Positions 31,307 through 38,129 of a stretch of 38,129 nt of DNA are shown here, one piece after another. Origin of the DNA: JBJHBP01 sp050485685 (GTDB lineage: Bacteria > Pseudomonadota > Gammaproteobacteria > Steroidobacterales > Rariloculaceae). Below the pieces are notes generated by a model, which was given only the letters and a program-made list of their open reading frames with translations, did not search any database and was not told where the DNA came from. The stretch lies in the NCBI GenBank assembly GCA_050485685.1, contig JBJHBW010000027.1:1-38129 (forward strand), in the 5' to 3' direction. The position numbers were made by a program, and so were the translations under genes. The first letter of the stretch is position 1. Each line of letters opens with the position of its first letter.

Positions 31307-32101
31307 GTGGAAGCCGCCGCAAGACCCAACCGCCTGTTCCGCATCCTCTATGGCAGCTACGCGTGGCTTGCCCTGCTGGCCTGTGTGCTGCCCGTCATCT
31401 GCCTGATTTCGCTGACACCGGACGTACACAGGCGCCGACGTATCGCACGGGGCGGCGCAAGACTGTTTTTTCGGCTCATCGGCAGCCCGATACACCTCAG
31501 CGGCCGGCAGCTGGATTCTGACCAGGTCTGTGTCGTGGTCGCCAACCACGCCAGTTACCTGGACGGCATCATTCTGACTGCGGTACTGCCGCCCCAGTTC
31601 ACTTTCCTGATCAAGCACGATATGGCGCACTTTCCGGTCGCCGGGTTTCTGCTGCGCAGGCTGGGGTCGGAATTCGTGGATCGCGGCAACACCTCGCATC
31701 GCAACCGTATCGTGCGCCGCCTGGTGCACGCGGCCCGCAATGGCGATGCCCTGGCCCTGTTTCCGGAGGGCACATTCGCGGCACCGCCGGGATTGCGGCG
31801 CTTCCACCCCGGCGCGTTCGGCGCGGCCTGGCGCGCCGGCCTGCCGGTTGTGCCGGTCGTGATCAGCGGCTCACGGGCCAAACTGCCTGCCGGTGCGTTC
31901 CTTTCTGCACCGGGGCCTCTGGCCGTGCACATCTGCGCGCCCGTGCACCCCGACGCGCATGCCTGCGCACGCACGCTGATGCTCGCCTCCCGGGCCGCCA
32001 TCCTGGACCAGCTGAACGAACCGGATCTGGACTACGCGGCACAGGAGGAGCCGTCAGCCGTGGACGGCATAGGCAACGGTGACGGCGCCGGAGGCGATTA
32101 A
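31307..32101 (+). CDS. PlsC-type 1-acylglycerol-3-phosphate acyltransferase
   Basis: A 264-residue membrane acyltransferase of the LPLAT/PlsC family, which acylates lysophosphatidic acid or a related lipid. The motifs are NHASYLD (HX4D with H81 and D86), the GSEFVDRG segment, FPEGTF at 152–157 and VVPVVISG. One membrane segment precedes them (about 15–36). The true start is unclear: no in-frame ATG is available near the N terminus, and GTG at 31307 is the best candidate although it lacks a ribosome site. Upstream in-frame GTG codons (31191, 31148) are alternatives. It converges on ETF-QO with 17 bases between the stops. Which lipid it uses cannot be told; it may be an accessory paralogue of plsC. 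Confidence 0.85.
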   Translation: MEAAARPNRLFRILYGSYAWLALLACVLPVICLISLTPDVHRRRRIARGGARLFFRLIGSPIHLSGRQLDSDQVCVVVANHASYLDGIILTAVLPPQFTFLIKHDMAHFPVAGFLLRRLGSEFVDRGNTSHRNRIVRRLVHAARNGDALALFPEGTFAAPPGLRRFHPGAFGAAWRAGLPVVPVVISGSRAKLPAGAFLSAPGPLAVHICAPVHPDAHACARTLMLASRAAILDQLNEPDLDYAAQEEPSAVDGIGNGDGAGGD

Positions 32102-32118
32102 AAACGCGGCACCTCCGA

Positions 32119-33771
32119 TCACATGCTGACGTAACCGGGACCGTCGCCTCCCTGTGGCGGTGTCCAGACGATATTGCCCGCCGGATCCTTGATCTCGCAT
32201 GCCTTGCAGTGCAGACAGTTACCGGCATTGATCACGAATGACGGCTTATCCGGCTGCCCGGTGATCTCGTACACGGCCGCCGGGCAGTAGCGCTGCGCGG
32301 GCTCGGCGTAACGGGGCAGGTTGTCGCCTAGCGGAACGGCTGCGTCGCGCAGCTTCAGGTGTCCCGGCTGATCTTTCTCGTGCGAGGTGCCGGAAAGATA
32401 CACCGACGACAACCTGTCAAAGCTGACGACGCCGTCCGGCAGCGCATATTCAGGGGCTGGTGCGAGATGAGCCGGCACCAGCGTTTCATGGTCGGGGACG
32501 CGATCACGAAGCGTCCATGGCACGCGACCGCGCATCAGATTGTGCTCCACGAAGGCGAGCATGCCTCCGGCCAGGCTGCCGAAGCGCGTCAGTCCCGGCA
32601 CGAAGTTGCGCGCCCGGTGCAGATCGTCAGACAACCACGATTCGCGCAGGCGCTGCGGATAGCCGCTGAGTACTTTCTGTCCGGAGTCGCCACCCGCCAG
32701 CGCTTCGAACACGGTCTCGGCGGCCAGCATGCCGCTCTTCATCGCGGTGTGGCATCCTTTCAGCCTCGCACCGTCCAGAAAGCCCGCATCGCAACCGACC
32801 AGCAAACCACCAGGCACCACGAGATCGGGCAGTGAATTCAGCCCCCCTCGGGTAATGGTTCGCGCGCCATAGGCAATGCGCCGTCCGTTTTCCAGCAACG
32901 GTCTGATCAGCGGATGCGACTTCCAGCGCTGAAACTCCTCAAAGGGACTGAGCCACGGATTACGGTAATTCAGACCCACGACGAAACCGGCACAGAGTCG
33001 GTTGGTGCCGATGCGGTAAAGGAATCCCCCACCCTGTGCGCCGGTGCTCAATGGCCAGCCCGCCGTATGCAGGACGTCGCCGAGCGCGGACGCATCCGGC
33101 CCGACTTCCCAGACTTCCTTCATGCCCAGCGCATAGTGCTGCGGATCGACGCTGGCGCGCAGTGCGAAACGTCGTTCCAGCTGCCGGCCCAGGTGCCCGT
33201 GACTGCCTTCGGCAAATATCACGTAACGTGCCCGTAACTCGTAACCAGGCTGGTACGACGCCTTGCGCTGCCCGTCACGGCCCACGCCACTGTCGCCGGT
33301 CACGACACCGGCAATGCGGCCATGCTCATCCAGCAGTAGTTCACTGGCAGCAAATCCGGGCAGCACATCGCAACCGAGCTGCTCTGCCCTCGCGGCCAGC
33401 CAGATACACAGTTCACCAAGACTTGCGATGCGACAGTCCGTGCTGTGCAGCACGGCAGGCACCAGCATGCGCGGCACGCGAATGGCGTGCCGCTTGCCGG
33501 ACATCCAGTAGAGTTGATCGTCACGAACCGGCACACCGGCCGGCGCGCCAGCGTCACACCAGTCAGGCACCAGCTCATCCAGCGCGCGCGTGTCCAGCAG
33601 TGCTCCGGAGATCAGATGCGCGCCCACCTGGGCGCCTTTCTCGAGCACGGCGATATCGAGCTCAAGGCCTGCGGCTGCAGCCAGGTCACCCAGTCTGCAC
33701 GCTGCGGCAAGACCGGCAGGCCCCGCGCCCACGATCACGACATCGAACTGCATGGACTCCCGTTCTGTCAT
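32119..33771 (-). CDS. Electron transfer flavoprotein-ubiquinone oxidoreductase
   Basis: ETF-QO passes electrons from reduced ETF to the quinone pool, linking fatty-acid and amino-acid oxidation to respiration. The 550-residue protein has the typical N terminus (MTERESMQFDVVIVGAGPAG), an FAD dinucleotide fold (GAGPAG at 15–20), the middle quinone/membrane-binding region, and a C-terminal 4Fe-4S domain (RYCPAAVYE, then NCLHCKACEIKDP and GGDGPGY). The start at 33771 was chosen because the MxxRExM prefix is family-typical; MQF at 33753 is less likely. No etfA or etfB gene is in the window. It is divergent from zapE, 56 bases apart. Confidence 0.96.
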   Translation of the reverse strand: MTERESMQFDVVIVGAGPAGLAAACRLGDLAAAAGLELDIAVLEKGAQVGAHLISGALLDTRALDELVPDWCDAGAPAGVPVRDDQLYWMSGKRHAIRVPRMLVPAVLHSTDCRIASLGELCIWLAARAEQLGCDVLPGFAASELLLDEHGRIAGVVTGDSGVGRDGQRKASYQPGYELRARYVIFAEGSHGHLGRQLERRFALRASVDPQHYALGMKEVWEVGPDASALGDVLHTAGWPLSTGAQGGGFLYRIGTNRLCAGFVVGLNYRNPWLSPFEEFQRWKSHPLIRPLLENGRRIAYGARTITRGGLNSLPDLVVPGGLLVGCDAGFLDGARLKGCHTAMKSGMLAAETVFEALAGGDSGQKVLSGYPQRLRESWLSDDLHRARNFVPGLTRFGSLAGGMLAFVEHNLMRGRVPWTLRDRVPDHETLVPAHLAPAPEYALPDGVVSFDRLSSVYLSGTSHEKDQPGHLKLRDAAVPLGDNLPRYAEPAQRYCPAAVYEITGQPDKPSFVINAGNCLHCKACEIKDPAGNIVWTPPQGGDGPGYVSM

Positions 33772-33827
33772 GGCTGGCAAAGAACACGATGCAGGCGTTG
33801 AATGCAAGATCGGGCAGAATAGTGCGG

Positions 33828-34931
33828 ATGTCCGTGACTTCTCCGCTTGCCGCCTATCGCCAACGCCTCGATCAGGGGCAGCTGCAACCCGATCCTGATC
33901 AGCAACGCGCTGTGCACGCGCTGCAGCGTCTGCATGACGATCTGATTGCGTCTTCGCAGGCGGCATCACGTCTGCCTCAGCCGCTGGCGCGCTGGCTGGG
34001 TCGGCGACGCGAACCGGTCAGGGGCATCTATCTGTGGGGCGGAGTCGGCCGCGGCAAGACATTACTGATGGACATGTTCTTTCAGTGTCTGCCGTTCCGC
34101 GACAAACGGCGTCTGCATTTTCATCGCTTCATGGGTGCTGCGCACGAGCTGCTGAAACGCTTTCGCGACCGCAGGAATCCTCTCACCCATGCCGCCGCCG
34201 AGCTGGCCCGTGACACACGCATCCTCTGTTTCGATGAGCTGGCCGTGACCGACATCGCCGATGCGATGATCATCGGGACGCTGTTCGCCGCGCTGTTCGA
34301 GCGCGGCGTCACGCTGGCCGCCACATCCAATCTCGCGCCCGCGGATCTTTACCGGAACGGTCTGCAGCGCGCCCGCTTCCTGCCGGCCATCGCCCTGATC
34401 GAGCAGAATACCGAGGTCGTGCGCATGGTGGGCCAGACCGATTACCGGCTGCGTGTGCTGGAGAAAAGCGATGTCTACCAGCACCCGCTCAGCGACACGG
34501 CCGAAAGTCGTTTGAGTGAGTACTTTGACGCGATAGCCCCCGATCAGGGCAGCTGGAATGGTGAGATTGAGATCCTGGGCCGCAGCATCCCTTACAGAAA
34601 AGCCGCCGACGGCGTTATCTGGTTTGACTTTGACAGCATCTGCGGCGGCCCGCGCAGTCACGCCGACTACGTGGAACTGTCTCGTCTTTACCAGACCGTA
34701 CTGATCTCCGCGGTGCCGCGCTTTGACGAAACACTTGAGAACGAGGCACGCCGGTTCATCGCGCTGGTCGATGAATTCTATGACCGGCGCGTGAAGCTCA
34801 TGCTGTCGGCCGCTGTGCCGGCAAGCGGACTTTACAACGGCAGCAGGCTGACCCATGAGTTCAGGCGCACGCTCAGTCGCCTGGAGGAGATGCAAAGTCA
34901 CGCCTACCTCGCTGCCGAACACCGGCCATGA
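33828..34931 (+). CDS. zapE: Cell division protein ZapE (AFG1-like ATPase)
   Basis: ZapE is an ATPase that affects the Z ring during late division. The 367-residue protein has Walker A GGVGRGKT at 71–78, a HFHRFM motif after it, Walker B LCFDELAVTDIADAM, the sensor region AATSNLAPADLYRNGLQRARFLPAI in two parts, and a C-terminal GSRLTHEFRRTLSRLEEM. Length is close to E. coli ZapE (375). The ATG at 33828 fits family N termini. There is no Shine–Dalgarno; CAGAAT stands seven bases before the ATG, which could make it leaderless. Confidence 0.95.
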   Translation: MSVTSPLAAYRQRLDQGQLQPDPDQQRAVHALQRLHDDLIASSQAASRLPQPLARWLGRRREPVRGIYLWGGVGRGKTLLMDMFFQCLPFRDKRRLHFHRFMGAAHELLKRFRDRRNPLTHAAAELARDTRILCFDELAVTDIADAMIIGTLFAALFERGVTLAATSNLAPADLYRNGLQRARFLPAIALIEQNTEVVRMVGQTDYRLRVLEKSDVYQHPLSDTAESRLSEYFDAIAPDQGSWNGEIEILGRSIPYRKAADGVIWFDFDSICGGPRSHADYVELSRLYQTVLISAVPRFDETLENEARRFIALVDEFYDRRVKLMLSAAVPASGLYNGSRLTHEFRRTLSRLEEMQSHAYLAAEHRP

Positions 34932-35001
34932 CCGACCGCAGGCTGCATGCCGCGGGCCGTTTTTTGTATCTGGCCGCCGTCAGCGGTTACGCTGATCCAT
35001 C

Positions 35002-38000
35002 ATGTCCAGCCGATTGATACGCAAAGTCACCGACGCAGGACGACACCTGCGACTTCCGGCACGCCTGCCACTGAACCGCTCGCGCTTCCTGGAACGTTAT
35101 TACGCCCATACGCCGGATGAGGATCTTGGCGGCGACGCGCGTTCGCTGGCAGCAGCAGCCCTGCATCACATGCTGTGGGCCGGCACACGCAAACCGGGCG
35201 TCGCGCTGGTGCGCGTGTGCAACCCGGACACCCTGCCGGACGGCTGGGCATCCGCGCGCACGGTGGTGCAGATCGTGAACGACGACATGCCGTTTCTGGT
35301 CGATTCGGTCACGATGCGGCTGAACGCCCTCGGGCACGCCATCCACCTGACCATACATCCCGTCATTCATGTGGCCCGCGACCGGCATGGGCGGTTGACC
35401 GGTTGGCGCGCGACACCTGCTGCCGATCACATCACCGAATCACTGATTCACATCGAGATCGCGCGCGAAACCGACCCCGACATGCTGGCCAGGATAGAGC
35501 GTGAGTTGCAGGAAACGCTCGTGGATGTTCGCTGCGCCGTCGACGACTGGCCGCCGATGCTCGAACACCTGCGGGAAGCGAGCCGCGAACTTCTGTCCGG
35601 CGCTGCGCCTGATGACGCGTCGATTGCGGAGAGCTGTGCGTTCCTTGACTGGCTGGCCGACGATCATTTCACGCTGCTTGGCTACCGCGAGCAGGATCTG
35701 GTAACAGGGCGCAGCGAAGACAGACTGGTGCCACGCCCGGGCACGGGACTCGGCATATTGCGCGAATCGGTACGAAAGCCCGAGACCATCGTATTGACCG
35801 GCGCGGCGCGGCAGGAAGCCCGCTCGACAAGCCGGATGGTCGTCACCAAGGTCGCAATGCGATCGACAGTGCACCGGCCGGCACGGCTGGACTACATTGG
35901 CATCAAGGCGCCGGACCGCAAGGGCCGGCCCGCCGTCGAGAAACGATTCCTTGGCCTTTTCACGTCCGAGGCCTACCACCAGCGGCCGCGAAACGTCCCG
36001 CTGATACGACGCAAGGCGGAGCAGGTGTTCGCTCAATCCGGTTTCAGCGAGGGCGGACACCGGGCCCGACGCCTTCAGCATGTGCTGGATACGTTTCCGC
36101 GCGATGACCTGTTCCAGATCAGCATCGATGACCTGATCAGAATCAGTTTCGGCATCCTGAGCCTGCAGGAGCGTCACCGCGTGCGTATTTTCTGGCGCCG
36201 CGATCCTTTCGGCCGCTTTTATTCCTGTCTCGTCTACCTGCCACGGGATCTATACAACGCGCAGGCCAGATCCCGTACCGAGGCGATTCTGAAAGACGCA
36301 TTCAACGGCATCGAGGTGGAGACGGATGTGACCCTGTCCGAATCCACGCTGGCAAGACTTGCGATCACCGTGCGCACGGCGCCCGGGACACCGGACGCCG
36401 ACCCTGATCAGGTCGTGCTGCAGGAGCGTATAGGCGAGGCCGTGCGCAGCTGGGCGGAACGCGTGCGCGAAACGCTGCTGCAGCGGCTTCCGGAAGACCA
36501 TGCACTGCGACTGCTGCATCAGTACGCGGACGTGTTTCCGGCTGCTTATCAGGAGGAAGCCGGGGCCGGGCGTGCCGCGCCGGACATCATGCTGCTGGCC
36601 ACGATGTCGGAGCGTGAGACAGGGCCGGCCACACGCCTGATGCCGCATAGTGATGAATCCGAGGGCCCCTGGTGCTTCACCGTACTGCGCCGGGATGCGG
36701 CCATCCCGCTGCATCAGGCGTTGCCGGTACTTCAGAACATGGGCATGCGTGTACTCGGCGAGCGCACCTATGAACTGCGTGGGGCCGCCGCCGACGTGCG
36801 CATTCAGGATTTCATTCTCGAACCCGTTGTACCCATGCTGCTGGACGATGCTGCGACGGAGCGATTCAATACGTGCTTCGTGCGCGTTCTTGGCGGCGAC
36901 ACGGACAATGACCGCTTCAACAGTTTCGTGCTCAGCGCCGGATTGCACTGGCGGGAAGCCGCGCTGCTGCGGGCATACTGCCGCTTTCTGCTGCAGACCG
37001 GGCTGCCGTTCAGCCAGGCGTATATGCAGGAAGTGCTGGGCCGTCATCCGGTGTTCGCCCTTACCCTGGTGCAGCGATTCCACGCACACCTGGACCCGGA
37101 CATGTCCACAACGCGCAGGCGCCATCGTCTGGCGGCCACGACCGAGCGCCTGCACGAGGAGCTGAATGCGGTGACCAGTCTGGACGAGGACCGGATACTG
37201 CGTGCCTTCCAGGCGGTCATGGAAGCCACGATGCGCACGAATTACTTTCAGCGCATGAGCAACAGCTACCGGTCGCCGGGCTCCGACGCGACCGGCGATG
37301 CCGACAGTGCCGATGGCGGCGCGGACCTGCAGCCCGATACCGGCAAGTCCTACCTGTCTTTCAAATTCTCGTCACGCAGGATTCCGGACCTACCCAGGCC
37401 CTGGCCCATGCACGAGATCTTCGTCTACTCACAACGGGTCGAAGGCGTACATCTGCGTTGCGACCGTGTCGCGCGCGGCGGCATACGCTGGTCAGACAGG
37501 CGCGAGGATTTTCGTACCGAAGTACTGGGACTGATGAAGGCCCAGCAGGTCAAGAATGTCGTGATCGTGCCGCGCGGTGCTAAGGGAGGTTTCGTCTGCA
37601 AGCGGCTGCCGTCCGGAGATCGGGCCGCGGTGCAGCACGAGGTGACTGCCTGCTACGAGACTTTCATTCGCGGCCTGCTGGACCTGACAGACAACATCGT
37701 CGACGGCCGGATCGTACGTCCGCCACGCGTCGTTGCTCGCGACGACGACGACAGCTATCTCGTCGTCGCTGCCGACAAGGGAACAGCCACATTCTCCGAT
37801 CGCGCCAATCGCATCGCTGCCGAGTACGGCTTCTGGCTGGGCGACGCATTCGCATCGGGCGGCTCCACCGGCTATGACCACAAGAAAATGGGGATTACGG
37901 CAAGGGGTGCGTGGGAAGCCACCAGGCGACATTTTCGCGAATTGGGCGTAGACGTCAGTCGTGATCCTTTCACCGTCATCGGCATTGGCGACATGAGCGG

Positions 38001-38129
38001 CGACGTTTTCGGCAACGGCATGCTGCTGTCCCCCACTCTGCGCCTGATTGCCGCTTTCAACCACCAGCACATCTTCATCGATCCAACGCCGGACGCCGAG
38101 CAAAGCTTTCTGGAGCGCCAGCGTCTGGC
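35002..38129 (+). CDS. gdhB: NAD-specific glutamate dehydrogenase, large type (3' end outside window)
   Basis: This is the large (about 180 kDa class) bacterial NAD-dependent glutamate dehydrogenase, which converts glutamate to 2-oxoglutarate and ammonia for catabolism. 1042 codons are visible without a stop; the family is about 1600 long, so about a third is missing at the right edge. Seen are the regulatory N-terminal ACT-like region (VQIVNDDMPFLVDSVTMRLN), FTLLGYRE, the start of the catalytic domain (DRREDFRTEVLGLMKAQQ, VKNVVIVPRGAKGGFV), the GGSTGYDHKKMGIT motif, and VIGIGDMSGDVFGNGML in the nucleotide-binding part. The start ATG at 35002 is 70 bases after zapE and has no clear ribosome site; TACGCT lies eight bases before it. 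Confidence 0.97.
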   Translation, partial: MSSRLIRKVTDAGRHLRLPARLPLNRSRFLERYYAHTPDEDLGGDARSLAAAALHHMLWAGTRKPGVALVRVCNPDTLPDGWASARTVVQIVNDDMPFLVDSVTMRLNALGHAIHLTIHPVIHVARDRHGRLTGWRATPAADHITESLIHIEIARETDPDMLARIERELQETLVDVRCAVDDWPPMLEHLREASRELLSGAAPDDASIAESCAFLDWLADDHFTLLGYREQDLVTGRSEDRLVPRPGTGLGILRESVRKPETIVLTGAARQEARSTSRMVVTKVAMRSTVHRPARLDYIGIKAPDRKGRPAVEKRFLGLFTSEAYHQRPRNVPLIRRKAEQVFAQSGFSEGGHRARRLQHVLDTFPRDDLFQISIDDLIRISFGILSLQERHRVRIFWRRDPFGRFYSCLVYLPRDLYNAQARSRTEAILKDAFNGIEVETDVTLSESTLARLAITVRTAPGTPDADPDQVVLQERIGEAVRSWAERVRETLLQRLPEDHALRLLHQYADVFPAAYQEEAGAGRAAPDIMLLATMSERETGPATRLMPHSDESEGPWCFTVLRRDAAIPLHQALPVLQNMGMRVLGERTYELRGAAADVRIQDFILEPVVPMLLDDAATERFNTCFVRVLGGDTDNDRFNSFVLSAGLHWREAALLRAYCRFLLQTGLPFSQAYMQEVLGRHPVFALTLVQRFHAHLDPDMSTTRRRHRLAATTERLHEELNAVTSLDEDRILRAFQAVMEATMRTNYFQRMSNSYRSPGSDATGDADSADGGADLQPDTGKSYLSFKFSSRRIPDLPRPWPMHEIFVYSQRVEGVHLRCDRVARGGIRWSDRREDFRTEVLGLMKAQQVKNVVIVPRGAKGGFVCKRLPSGDRAAVQHEVTACYETFIRGLLDLTDNIVDGRIVRPPRVVARDDDDSYLVVAADKGTATFSDRANRIAAEYGFWLGDAFASGGSTGYDHKKMGITARGAWEATRRHFRELGVDVSRDPFTVIGIGDMSGDVFGNGMLLSPTLRLIAAFNHQHIFIDPTPDAEQSFLERQRL

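Noticed and set aside
33036..33827. Upstream extension of the zapE frame
   Set aside because: It runs antisense through ETF-QO and is Arg/Pro-rich without homology; ZapE proteins begin near 33828.
36250..37155. Open minus-strand frame of 301 codons within the NAD-GDH gene
   Set aside because: The plus strand has the continuous, conserved GDH frame through this region.
1..38129. Insertion sequence, prophage, CRISPR array, toxin–antitoxin or restriction system
   Set aside because: No transposase, integrase of phage type, direct-repeat array or defence gene was found; all genes are core or core-like.

Overview
The window is chromosomal housekeeping DNA from a GC-rich gammaproteobacterium. The gene order trmJ–(isc)–ndk–rlmN–pilF–rodZ–hisS–yfgM–bamB–der, with xseA, guaBA, tadA, mltF and suhB nearby, matches the neighbourhood of these genes in Escherichia coli and its relatives. 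The serine-succinyltransferase-like MetX, the large NAD-dependent glutamate dehydrogenase, the ETF-quinone oxidoreductase and the type IV pilus gene pilF point away from Enterobacterales, toward the Xanthomonadales/Chromatiales/Woeseiales side. The species cannot be named from the sequence. I see no insertion sequence, prophage, CRISPR array or integrated island.

Layout. 1–8.5 kb: mltF (+) converges on a tadA–guaA–guaB operon (−). guaB is divergent from a compact + strand operon of two YbjQ-family proteins and an M48 metalloprotease, followed by xseA. 8.5–20.4 kb: one long minus-strand series transcribed right to left: trmJ, a reduced ISC-type cluster (iscS, IscU-like, iscA), ndk, rlmN, pilF, rodZ, hisS, yfgM, bamB, der and metX. 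20.5–29 kb: suhB (+), then a minus-strand series of ECF sigma factor, anti-sigma-like membrane protein, PDZ protein, queA, tgt, yajC, secD and secF. 29.1–38.1 kb: tRNA-Leu(CAA), dsbC and xerD (−), a PlsC-type acyltransferase (+), ETF-QO (−), zapE (+), and the first two thirds of an NAD-GDH that runs off the right edge.

How the genes work together. guaB and guaA make GMP; tadA, trmJ, rlmN, tgt, queA, hisS and the tRNA serve translation. yajC/secD/secF, yfgM and bamB handle export and outer-membrane assembly; rodZ, mltF and zapE serve the wall and division; pilF serves pili; dsbC serves periplasmic disulfides; ETF-QO and NAD-GDH feed catabolic electrons and carbon.

The points most worth attention are: (1) an ISC cluster reduced to three genes whose IscU-like protein has lost two of three scaffold cysteines and the conserved histidine; (2) the YbjQ–YbjQ(TM)–M48 protease operon; (3) an ECF sigma/anti-sigma/double-PDZ operon with no recognised protease; (4) a MetX-family enzyme that looks like a serine O-succinyltransferase; (5) inverted repeats and a perfect TATAAT box in the xerD–acyltransferase gap; (6) overlapping divergent -10 elements between trmJ and suhB. 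The absence of ispG between rodZ and hisS is a smaller oddity.
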